From: Acholeplasma sp. CAG:878
Lineage (GTDB): Bacteria > Bacillota_I > Bacilli_A > RF39 > UBA660
Length of the DNA stretch: 64,000 bases
Assembly: GCA_000432255.1 (NCBI GenBank)
Contig: HF989913.1
Location: forward strand, 70,161 to 134,160
Direction: 5' to 3'
This document shows positions 25,762 through 32,923 of the stretch, in pieces. The notes under the pieces are model-generated. The model was not told the DNA's origin. It was given only the letters and a program-made list of their open reading frames with translations, and made no database searches. The position numbers and the translations under genes were made by a program. Each line of letters opens with the position of its first letter. The first letter of the stretch is position 1.

Positions 25762-25827
25762 TGATACACCAAAAGCAAACAAAAAAACCATTAACTTGTC
25801 CTAATTGTACGTTTTTGTGTCCGAAAA
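25762..25827 (-). promoter_or_regulatory. Promoter and LytTR box pair for agrBD
   Basis: Read leftwards, TTTTCGGAC (25827-25819) and AATTAGGAC (25806-25798) form two boxes with a 21-bp period. They are followed by a weak -35 TTAATG (25794-25789) and TATCAT (25767-25762) with a long 21-bp spacer. Overlong spacers with tandem boxes are typical of AgrA-dependent promoters. Assignment to the adjacent LytTR regulator is inference. Confidence 0.6.
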
Positions 25828-25861
25828 CACAAAAAAATAAAAAAAAACAACAAAAAAAGTC

Positions 25862-25927
25862 ATTTCAGACAAAAAATCGACTATTTCAGACATAATTTTA
25901 ACAAATTTAGTTCAAAACTGGTAAAAT
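25862..25927 (+). promoter_or_regulatory. Divergent LytTR box pair and rightward promoter
   Basis: ATTTCAGAC occurs twice (25862-25870 and 25883-25891), again with a 21-bp period. Six bases later comes TTAACA (25898-25903), an 18-bp spacer and extended -10 TGGTAAAAT (25919-25927). The boxes match the leftward pair in the consensus (A/T)(A/T)TT(C/A)(A/G)GAC. Only short untranslated sequence and then the cold-shock gene lie downstream, so the target is a leader RNA or that gene. Confidence 0.6.
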
Positions 25928-25982
25928 GATAATTGCCTTTTGGTACTAGTAAAGAATGTCAAAATTTGATATATTAAAATTC

Positions 25983-26011
25983 TTGAAGTGGTTAGACAAA
26001 TGCGTTATACT
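25983..26011 (+). promoter_or_regulatory. Proximal promoter of the cold-shock gene
   Basis: TTGAAG (25983-25988), 17 bp, TATACT (26006-26011), followed by GAAGGGAG before the ATG at 26050. The rest of the 310-bp gap 25740-26049 holds the agr control boxes. Confidence 0.7.
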
Positions 26012-26049
26012 AGTATTGTAAGAGAATTACTAGAAGGGAGATTTCGGCA

Positions 26050-26262
26050 ATGCGTGGTAAAGTAAAATGGTTCAATAACGAAAAAGGTTATGGGTTCATT
26101 GAATACCGAGAAGGCGAGGATATCTTTGTACATTATTCTTCAATCTTATCTGAAGGATATAAAACACTAGTTGAAGGTCAATACGTTGAGTTTGAACTAG
26201 TGCGTACAGATAAAGGTTTACAAGCCAAAAATGTAGTAGAAATTAAAACTGCCTTAGTTTAG
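26050..26262 (+). CDS. Cold-shock protein (CspA family)
   Basis: 70 residues, a single cold-shock domain: GKVKWFNNEKGYGFIEY (RNP1) and DIFVHYSSI (RNP2). These small OB-fold RNA chaperones bind single-stranded nucleic acid. The tail after residue 62 (VEIKTALV) is short. It has its own promoter and may also be reached by transcription from the agr-type box promoter upstream. Confidence 0.95.
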   Translation: MRGKVKWFNNEKGYGFIEYREGEDIFVHYSSILSEGYKTLVEGQYVEFELVRTDKGLQAKNVVEIKTALV

Positions 26263-26273
26263 GCGTTTTTTTT
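26250..26273 (+). terminator. Probable terminator after the cold-shock gene
   Basis: Short TGCCT / AGGCG stem (with one G-T pair) followed by nine T; the stem overlaps the stop codon. Confidence 0.6.
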
Positions 26274-26316
26274 CGCTATTTTTTAAAATTTATAGTATAA
26301 TATTGTTGGTGATAGT

Positions 26317-27156
26317 ATGCAAGTAAGAAGTGTGATTTCAGTAATTTTATCATTTTTAATATTTATTTTTATAGGAACTTTTGTATTTATAAAAGTAGCT
26401 AAAAATGTAATAAATTATGAAAATATCGAAAATTATATTGAAAATATTGATGTTTTGGATATAAGAATAAAAAATTTAAATAATTTATTTGGTTTAAAAA
26501 TTAAAACAAATGACAATACATTAGGCGATTATATTAAAACCCTTGGTATATATAATGGTTTAACTGAAGAGGAAATTAACCTTATATTGAACGATGAAAA
26601 ATTTGAAAAAAATTTAAAACAACTGATACTTAATTGGTACAAAGAGAGTATGAACACGAATAATACTTATGTTTATAATCCATTAACTAAGTTAGATATT
26701 AACAAAGATTTTATTGATGATATTGGAAATATATTTAAAAACCAAAATAATATAATAACCTCTATTGAAAATATTAATGTCATATTTATTATAGGAATAA
26801 TATTGTTTTTAACAGTTTTAACAGGTTTTATTACAAAAACTATATATTATCCATTAATAACATTAGGTATTCCATCATTGATTATTGGAATTGTTTATAC
26901 TATGTTGAAATATAATAAAGATTTATTTGCAAATTCTATTAAAACTTTACTACCACTTAGTGACAATTTAACTAATTTAGTACTAGAAAGTGCTTTAAAA
27001 TCAAATATAGGAACAATTTTAATAACAATAGGATTAGTTCTTATAATTATATTTACTATAGTAAAACTACACATTAATAAAATGCTTAGAAAACTTGAAC
27101 AAACAAGAAGAATTAATATAGAAGATATTGATATGGATAATATAAAGTATAATTAA
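26317..27156 (+). CDS. Uncharacterised membrane protein
   Basis: 279 residues, no family recognised. Predicted helices: one near the N-terminus (about 5-27), two adjacent ones at about 150-200 and one at about 232-250, with a 115-residue external Asn/Lys/Glu-rich segment between the first and second. The C-terminus is a charged cytoplasmic tail. The leaderlike GGTGATAGT precedes the ATG. It is convergent with the next gene; nothing nearby suggests a function. Confidence 0.7.
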   Translation: MQVRSVISVILSFLIFIFIGTFVFIKVAKNVINYENIENYIENIDVLDIRIKNLNNLFGLKIKTNDNTLGDYIKTLGIYNGLTEEEINLILNDEKFEKNLKQLILNWYKESMNTNNTYVYNPLTKLDINKDFIDDIGNIFKNQNNIITSIENINVIFIIGIILFLTVLTGFITKTIYYPLITLGIPSLIIGIVYTMLKYNKDLFANSIKTLLPLSDNLTNLVLESALKSNIGTILITIGLVLIIIFTIVKLHINKMLRKLEQTRRINIEDIDMDNIKYN

Positions 27157-27159
27157 ATA

Positions 27160-27543
27160 TTAAAATATTGGGTTTTCAATGTCAGATAAACTATTATTAT
27201 CCCAGTTATAGAAAACAACATATAAAACAAGTAAAGCAGTAATTACAGTTAATATAGAAGCAAAAATTTGAATTTTAAAAGGTTTTAAATCTTTGTTCTT
27301 TTCTTTAGCAATTTCATATCCTTCAATATTATCATATAAAATGATTAAAACTATAATCAAAACTAAAAGACGATTAAAAAGCAATATGTATTGGTCGTCT
27401 TTTTTATTTAAAATTCTTTTTCTATTCAATAAATCTTGTCTGTTTTCATAAGTTAAATAAATTGATATAATTATTGTTACTATAAACATTAAAGCTGTAG
27501 CAATATCAATATTTAAAAGTTCAATTTCTTTTTCATTTTTCAT
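27160..27543 (-). CDS. Small uncharacterised three-helix membrane protein
   Basis: 127 residues with helices at about 14-28, 55-70 and 92-111 and a basic loop RQDLLNRKRILNKKDD. No family recognised. Its start codon is the mirror image of the divergent deacetylase start, and a TATACT-type -10 lies only 5 bp before the ATG with no ribosome-binding site, suggesting a leaderless transcript. Confidence 0.65.
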   Translation of the reverse strand: MKNEKEIELLNIDIATALMFIVTIIISIYLTYENRQDLLNRKRILNKKDDQYILLFNRLLVLIIVLIILYDNIEGYEIAKEKNKDLKPFKIQIFASILTVITALLVLYVVFYNWDNNSLSDIENPIF

Positions 27544-27579
27544 ATTAAAGTATATTAAATTTGAATATAATTTAATATG
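27541..27579. promoter_or_regulatory. Symmetrical divergent promoter with leaderless starts
   Basis: CATATTAAA at 27541 and TTTAATATG at 27571-27579 form an inverted repeat that includes both start codons. Rightwards, TATAAT (27566-27571) ends 5 bp before the ATG, so transcription would start at about the A of the ATG. Leftwards, TATACT has the same spacing to the other ATG. Confidence 0.55.
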
Positions 27580-28833
27580 AAAAAATATTTATTAATTTTA
27601 ATTTTAATACTATGTGGCTGTGGAAACAAAAACATTGAAATGGTTTTTGAAAATAGTCATAATATGAAAATATCGATAAACTTTCCTGAATCGGGAATAA
27701 AAAAATTAGATAACTTAGTTTCTGATTATGTTGATACTATTTATCAAGGTTTTAAAAACGAATATGAAAATGTTTATGCTTTAGAGCAAGTATCAGAACT
27801 TAATGTTGACTATAAATATAGTGTTATTAATGAGCGATATATAAATATCATTCTTTATACATTTATAAATTCATCTAAACTGGCTCACCCAATTAATGAG
27901 GTAAAAACATTTGTGTATGATAAACAAAAAAACAAATTAATAACAATTTACGATTTAATTAATAATAGCCAAATAAATATCTTATTAAAAAATTTAAAAA
28001 TGAATATCGTTAGAAAATATAAAGAATGTTTATTATTAGAAAATATATCTTCAAAAATCACCCCCGATGAGGATTATATGTTTAATATAACTAAAGATAG
28101 TATTGTCTTTTATTTTAATCCTTATACAATAACAACTGGAAGTTGTGGGATTATAGATGTCGAAGTTAGTTTAAACAAATTAGACACATCGTTCAAATCG
28201 AAAGAAACTATAAAAAAATATCCTCCAATTACAAAAACAATATCTAAAAATTTGGATTTAAATAAAAAAACAGTTGCTATTACTTTTGATGATGGACCAA
28301 GTAAATATACCAATCAAATTTTGGAGTTGTTAAAAGAGAATAACGCAAATGCTACATTTTTTGTACTAGGAAACAAAGTCAAAGATTATTCTGATACAAT
28401 AAGAAAAAGTATTTCATTGGGTAATGAAATAGGAAATCATTCGTATAATCATAAATGGTTAACCAGTCTAAGTTTAGATGAACTAAATTTACAAATATCT
28501 AAAACTAATGCTCTAATAAAAGAAATAAGTGGTTATGAATGTAATTTATTTAGGCCAACTTATGGTTCAGTTAATAAAAAAATAAGAGAAAATGTTGATA
28601 TGAATATAGTATTATGGTCGGTCGATAGTAACGATTGGAAAATAAAAAATAGCAAAACAATTGCTAGCAAGGTTTTAAGTAAGGTTGACGATGGTGATAT
28701 AATACTATTTCATGATACATATGAAAGAACATATAAAGCGTTACAAATAATTGTTCCAACCTTAATTAGTGAAGGCTATCAAATAGTAACTGTAAGTGAA
28801 TTAGAAAAAATAAAATTAGAAAGAAATATTTAA
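27577..28833 (+). CDS. Lipoprotein polysaccharide deacetylase (PdaC-like)
   Basis: 418 residues. The signal peptide ends in LILCGC, giving lipid-modified Cys15. Residues about 20-205 resemble the DUF4163/DUF3298 domains that precede the catalytic part in PdaC-type enzymes. The NodB domain (about 230-415) has TFDDGP (Asp238, Asp239), GNHSYNH (metal ligands His288, His292), RPTYG (Arg326), DSNDW and LFHD (His379). It probably deacetylates peptidoglycan or another surface glycan outside the membrane. No Shine-Dalgarno sequence is seen. Confidence 0.88.
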   Translation: MKKYLLILILILCGCGNKNIEMVFENSHNMKISINFPESGIKKLDNLVSDYVDTIYQGFKNEYENVYALEQVSELNVDYKYSVINERYINIILYTFINSSKLAHPINEVKTFVYDKQKNKLITIYDLINNSQINILLKNLKMNIVRKYKECLLLENISSKITPDEDYMFNITKDSIVFYFNPYTITTGSCGIIDVEVSLNKLDTSFKSKETIKKYPPITKTISKNLDLNKKTVAITFDDGPSKYTNQILELLKENNANATFFVLGNKVKDYSDTIRKSISLGNEIGNHSYNHKWLTSLSLDELNLQISKTNALIKEISGYECNLFRPTYGSVNKKIRENVDMNIVLWSVDSNDWKIKNSKTIASKVLSKVDDGDIILFHDTYERTYKALQIIVPTLISEGYQIVTVSELEKIKLERNI

Positions 28834-28838
28834 AACTA

Positions 28839-28867
28839 TTGAAAAGCATAAAAACATATGGTAAAAT
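28839..28867 (+). promoter_or_regulatory. Promoter of the ABC-2 exporter operon
   Basis: TTGAAA (28839-28844), 17 bp, TGGTAAAAT ending at 28867. The 90-nt leader that follows carries an attenuator-like hairpin. Confidence 0.7.
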
Positions 28868-28904
28868 TAACATGACGTTTTGCAAAAAATCTATATATTT
28901 TACA

Positions 28905-28940
28905 ACAAGACATACTGCATATTTTAAATATGTGGTTTTT
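28905..28940 (+). promoter_or_regulatory. Attenuator-like hairpin in the exporter leader
   Basis: ACATACTGCATATTT pairs with AAATATGT, followed by GGTTTTTTG, within the leader before the ATPase gene and upstream of its AAGGAG site. It looks like an intrinsic terminator inside the operon leader. An alternative antiterminator fold was not worked out. Confidence 0.4.
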
Positions 28941-28963
28941 TGCGTTATGGAAGGAGTGATAAA

Positions 28964-29947
28964 GTGGCGTCGTATATTGAACTTAGGAACATAAAAAAAC
29001 AATTTAAAGTTCCTATTAGAAAAAGTGGCTTGAAAGAAGCTTTTAAAGCATTTTTCAAACGCGAATACAAGCAAATTTTGGCAGTTGATGATATTTCTTT
29101 TCAAATTGAAAAGGGAGAAATCGTTGGCTACATCGGACCAAATGGGGCGGGAAAAAGTACAACAATTAAAATGCTTACAGGTATTCTTACTCCGACTAGT
29201 GGTATGTGTGTAGTTGATGGAATGACACCTTATCTTGAAAGAGAAAAATATGTAGCAAAAATAGGTGTTGTTTTTGGTCAAAGAAGTCAATTATGGTGGG
29301 ATATACCAGCAATTGATACATTTGACTTACTAGCAGACATTTACAAATTAAATCATGAAGAATACATAAAAACAAAAGACGAATTAATAAAATTGCTAAA
29401 CTTAGAAGAAATAGTTAAAGTACCAGTTAGACAACTAAGTTTAGGTCAAAGGATGCGATGCGAAATTGCTGCTTCACTATTACATAAACCAGAAATACTA
29501 TTTTTAGATGAACCGACAATAGGATTAGATGCTATTTCTAAAACGATCGTTAGAAACTTTATAAAAAAAATAAATAAAGAACAAAATGTTACGGTAATAT
29601 TAACTACTCATGATATGAAAGATATTGAAACATTAGCAAAAAGAATTATTTTAATCGGAAAAGGTAAAATACTATATGATGGCTCTTTAACAAAACTAAA
29701 AAATAGATATAAAACGAATAAATATATAAATGTAGAATGCAATCAGTTAACAAAATTGCGTTTAAAAGGAATAATAAGTCAAACAAAAACAAAAGATGGT
29801 TATGAATTTGTAATAAATTCAAAGATATTAGAAATGTCAAAATTTTTAAATGTTTTATCATCTAAAACTGAAATTAAAAACATCGATATAGAAGAAGAAA
29901 ATATCGATGACATTATAGTAAAACTATATGAGGAATTTGAACTATGA
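28964..29947 (+). CDS. ABC transporter ATP-binding protein (ABC-2 exporter)
   Basis: 327 residues from the GTG at 28964, which is 7 bp after AAGGAG; an ATG at 28940 without a site is rejected. Walker A GPNGAGKST, Q-loop VFGQRSQLWWD, signature LSLGQRMRCEIAASLL and Walker B ILFLDEPTIGLD. The FGQRSQLWWD stretch and the two following permeases are typical of the COG4586-COG4587-COG3694 exporter family, of unknown substrate. The C-terminal 100 residues form an extra domain. Confidence 0.9.
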   Translation: MASYIELRNIKKQFKVPIRKSGLKEAFKAFFKREYKQILAVDDISFQIEKGEIVGYIGPNGAGKSTTIKMLTGILTPTSGMCVVDGMTPYLEREKYVAKIGVVFGQRSQLWWDIPAIDTFDLLADIYKLNHEEYIKTKDELIKLLNLEEIVKVPVRQLSLGQRMRCEIAASLLHKPEILFLDEPTIGLDAISKTIVRNFIKKINKEQNVTVILTTHDMKDIETLAKRIILIGKGKILYDGSLTKLKNRYKTNKYINVECNQLTKLRLKGIISQTKTKDGYEFVINSKILEMSKFLNVLSSKTEIKNIDIEEENIDDIIVKLYEEFEL

Positions 29948-30747
29948 AACCATATTTATCATATTTTAAATTAAGATTCATGACTTGTCTACAATATAGA
30001 AGTGCAGCTATAGCAGGTATATTAACTCAAGTATTTTTTGCTTTTGTTTATATAATGGTATATTTAGCTTTTTATGAATCAGGAGATGCTAACGCACCGA
30101 TGACATTAAAGCAAGTTATAAATTATATGTGGTTAAATCAAATGTTTTTTACTTTAATTTATTTAAGTTATAAAGATAAAGATATAATCAATTTAATCAA
30201 AGATGGAAATATATCATATGAATTAGCAAGACCATTAAACGTATATTTTATGTGGTTTGCAAAAATTTTATCTCAAAGAATTTCTATGATGTTATTAAGA
30301 TGCATTCCAGTTATGGTCTTAGCTTTTGTCCTACCAGAACCTTATAAATTAATGCTCCCATTAAATTTTTCAACTTTTTTATTATTTTTGCTGTCGTTTT
30401 GTATAAGTGCTATTTTAATAACTGGAATCACTATGCTTTTTCATATAATAACTATGTTTACTTTAGATGAAAAGGGGGCTACATCAATTATTATAAACAT
30501 AGCAGATATTTTTTCAGGACAAGTAATACCTCTTCCATTTTTCCCATTGTTTTTACAAAAAGTTGCTATATTACTACCTTTTAGATATATAAGTGATTTC
30601 CCATTTAGAATATATACATCACATATAGTAGAAAACGAAGCAATTATAGGAATAATAATTCAATTTGTGTGGTTAATAATAATTTTAATAGGTGGTTACC
30701 TGCTGATGAATAAAGCTTTAAGTAAAACGATTGTACAAGGAGGTTAA
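29944..30747 (+). CDS. ABC-2 family permease (COG4587-like)
   Basis: 267 residues with six membrane helices and the exporter-like segments QYRSAAIAGILTQVFFAFVY and DIFSGQVIPLPFFP near the fourth to fifth helix. The ATG overlaps the ATPase stop by 4 bp. It forms the membrane channel with the next gene product; substrate unknown. Confidence 0.85.
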   Translation: MKPYLSYFKLRFMTCLQYRSAAIAGILTQVFFAFVYIMVYLAFYESGDANAPMTLKQVINYMWLNQMFFTLIYLSYKDKDIINLIKDGNISYELARPLNVYFMWFAKILSQRISMMLLRCIPVMVLAFVLPEPYKLMLPLNFSTFLLFLLSFCISAILITGITMLFHIITMFTLDEKGATSIIINIADIFSGQVIPLPFFPLFLQKVAILLPFRYISDFPFRIYTSHIVENEAIIGIIIQFVWLIIILIGGYLLMNKALSKTIVQGG

Positions 30748-30748
30748 A

Positions 30749-31525
30749 ATGAAACTATACTTAAAATATTTAAAATTACATTTAAAATCAACTATGCAAT
30801 ATAAAACATCCTTTATTTTATCTTTTATATCACAATTTTTTGTCGCTTTTTCTTTCTATTTTGTTGTCATTTCTATGTTTGATAAATTCAATAACATTAA
30901 AGGCTTTACTTTATATGAAGTATTGTTAACTACAGGAATAATATATTTTGGTTTTAGTTTCAATGAATTTTTTGTAAGAGGAATCGATAATTTTGACAAT
31001 CAAATTGTGAAAGGAACATTTGATAGAATTTTACTAAGACCAAGAAACATATTTTTTCAAGCTATGGTAGAAGAAATGGATTTTGTAAAAATATCAAGAA
31101 TTCTACAAGCAATAGCAATAATTGTAATTTCCCTAGTTAATTTAAATATACAGTTTAATATATTTAGAATTATAGCCTTTATTTTAATGTTATTAAGTTC
31201 TATCGCTATATTTTTAAGTTTAAATATACTATCAGCCTCATATTGTTTTATAACAATTCAAGGACTAGAAGTTAGACATATATTTACCGATGGTGGGAAA
31301 TATGTGGCTCAGTATCCAATTAATATTTATAAAAAAGGTTTTGCTCTATTTTTTACTGTTATAATTCCATATGCTTTTGTAAATTATTATCCTCTTTTAT
31401 ATTTTACAGGTAAGTCTAATAATATATTTTATTGTTTTAGTCCATTAATCGTTTTAATTTATTTGTTTATTTCTTTTAAAGTGTTTAATATTGGAGTTAA
31501 AAAATATTCAAGTACTGGTTCATAG
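30749..31525 (+). CDS. ABC-2 family permease (COG3694-like)
   Basis: 258 residues from the ATG giving MKLYLKYLKLHLKSTMQYKT, preceded by AAGGAGG; an earlier in-frame ATG at 30731 is rejected. Six membrane helices. RGIDNFDNQIVKGTFDRILLRPRN is the conserved cytoplasmic segment of this family. It pairs with the preceding permease; a terminator follows at once. Confidence 0.85.
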   Translation: MKLYLKYLKLHLKSTMQYKTSFILSFISQFFVAFSFYFVVISMFDKFNNIKGFTLYEVLLTTGIIYFGFSFNEFFVRGIDNFDNQIVKGTFDRILLRPRNIFFQAMVEEMDFVKISRILQAIAIIVISLVNLNIQFNIFRIIAFILMLLSSIAIFLSLNILSASYCFITIQGLEVRHIFTDGGKYVAQYPINIYKKGFALFFTVIIPYAFVNYYPLLYFTGKSNNIFYCFSPLIVLIYLFISFKVFNIGVKKYSSTGS

Positions 31526-31550
31526 AATGTGAATTTTCACATTCTTTTTT
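31525..31550 (+). terminator. Terminator after the exporter operon
   Basis: GAATGTGAA / TTCACATTC hairpin and a six-T tail. Confidence 0.88.
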
Positions 31551-31556
31551 AACTTT

Positions 31557-31997
31557 TTATAACTCAAATTCATCTACTTTAGTTATATAAGAATCATCAC
31601 ATCTATTAATTGCAAATATTTCTTTTATATTATTTGTTAAATCAAGGTTAGAATTTAACAAATCAGATAAAGATATAATTCCTACTAATTTATTATTTTC
31701 AACTACTAATAATCTTTTGATTTTATGTTTAGTCATTAAATTTATAGCTTTACTTATTTCATCGTTTGAATCTATAGTAATTAATTCAGTAGTTAAATAT
31801 CCATCTATTTTATTATCATTATTTGCAAGTATTCTAGTTACAATATCTCTATCTGTCAACACACCAACTATTTTATTTTTATTTGCGATAGGAACAAATC
31901 CAATATCGTATTTTTTCATTATGTTTGCTAGTTCATTTAAACTAGAATTTATATCAAATACAACTAGAGAACTACACATAAAATTTTTAACTTTCAT
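31557..31997 (-). CDS. Protein with two CBS domains
   Basis: 146 residues made of a tandem CBS pair (about 5-60 and 68-125): KYDIGFVPIANKNKIVGVLTDRDIV and KIKRLLVVENNKLVGIISLSDLL. Such stand-alone pairs bind adenine nucleotides or NAD-type ligands and sense energy state; the partner is unknown. GGTGAT precedes the ATG. It is divergent from yunB. Confidence 0.9.
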   Translation of the reverse strand: MKVKNFMCSSLVVFDINSSLNELANIMKKYDIGFVPIANKNKIVGVLTDRDIVTRILANNDNKIDGYLTTELITIDSNDEISKAINLMTKHKIKRLLVVENNKLVGIISLSDLLNSNLDLTNNIKEIFAINRCDDSYITKVDEFEL

Positions 31998-32041
31998 ATA
32001 ATCACCACTTATATTTTGTTTTTAAAATTTAAAAATATACA

Positions 32042-32055
32042 TATAATTTAATATG
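32042..32055 (+). promoter_or_regulatory. Leaderless -10 element of yunB
   Basis: TATAAT (32042-32047) is followed by TTAAT and the ATG at 32053, the same spacing and sequence as at 27566-27579. No ribosome-binding site separates them. Confidence 0.5.
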
Positions 32056-32814
32056 AGAAGAATGAGATTAAAAAGAAAGATTAAAATGTTTAATAAACCA
32101 ATAAATGTTATAGTGTTTATAATTATAGTTTTTATTATAGCTTTTTTTCTATTACTTAAAGTTGTCAATCTAAAAGTAAATCCAGTTTTATTTGAATATG
32201 CAGAATTAGAATCAAGAAAATTGGCAAGTATTATTATAAATAATGCAGTTGCTAAAAATGTAACAGAAAACATAGATATAGATGAATTATTTATAATTAC
32301 AAGAGATAGCAATAATGAAATTAAAACAATAGATTTTAATCCTTTAACAGTAAATAAAATTCTAACAAAAGTAACAAACAGCGTTCAAATTAATTTAAAA
32401 TATATCGAACAGGGAAAAGTCGAATTGCTCGCACTTACAACAGATGAACTAATTGATTACGATATTAATAAATTAAAAAAAGGAATAATTTATGAAATAC
32501 CCACAGGAGTTATATTTAATAACTCTTTTTTATCTAATTTAGGGCCAAAATTACCTGTTAAATTATGTTTAGCAGGTGATATAATAAGTCATATAAACAC
32601 TAAAGTAACTAATTATGGTATTAATAATGCATTAATAGAAGTGGGAGTTGTATTAGAATTAAAAGAACAAGTAATACTACCATTTATGTCCGAAAGAATA
32701 AAAATTGAATGTGAAATACCAGTTGCAATAAAATTAATTCAAGGAACTGTTCCTAATTATTATTTTAATGGATTAGATAAAAATTCCCCATCTGTAACTT
32801 TACCTATTTCTTAA
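32053..32814 (+). CDS. yunB: YunB-family protein
   Basis: 253 residues: one N-terminal membrane helix (about 17-36) and an external domain with GIIYEIPTGVIFNNSFLSNL, GPKLPVKLCLAGDI, TNYGINNALIEVGVVLE and IPVAIKLIQGTVPNYY, all characteristic of YunB. In B. subtilis yunB is a sigma-E-controlled sporulation gene of uncertain role. An ATG at 32062 is an alternative start. yunB is close to yutD in Bacillus, and both genes lie within 2 kb here. Confidence 0.88.
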   Translation: MRRMRLKRKIKMFNKPINVIVFIIIVFIIAFFLLLKVVNLKVNPVLFEYAELESRKLASIIINNAVAKNVTENIDIDELFIITRDSNNEIKTIDFNPLTVNKILTKVTNSVQINLKYIEQGKVELLALTTDELIDYDINKLKKGIIYEIPTGVIFNNSFLSNLGPKLPVKLCLAGDIISHINTKVTNYGINNALIEVGVVLELKEQVILPFMSERIKIECEIPVAIKLIQGTVPNYYFNGLDKNSPSVTLPIS

Positions 32815-32878
32815 AAATATTAGATAGATGTAAAGTAGTGTGTTTAACTTTTACTTTCAAACATTTTCCATTTACTAA

Positions 32879-32907
32879 TTGAATAAAAAAAAATAATGTG
32901 GTATACT
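32879..32907 (+). promoter_or_regulatory. Promoter of the DUF4015 hydrolase operon
   Basis: TTGAAT (32879-32884), 17 bp, extended -10 TGGTATACT ending at 32907. Confidence 0.7.
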
Positions 32908-32923
32908 AAAAATGGTGATTATA

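Noticed and set aside
28766..29290. Minus-strand 174-codon frame
   Set aside because: Antisense to the exporter ATPase gene; composition is that of a shadow frame.
32022..32312. Minus-strand 96-codon hydrophobic frame
   Set aside because: Antisense to the membrane helix region of yunB, a typical shadow of a hydrophobic segment.
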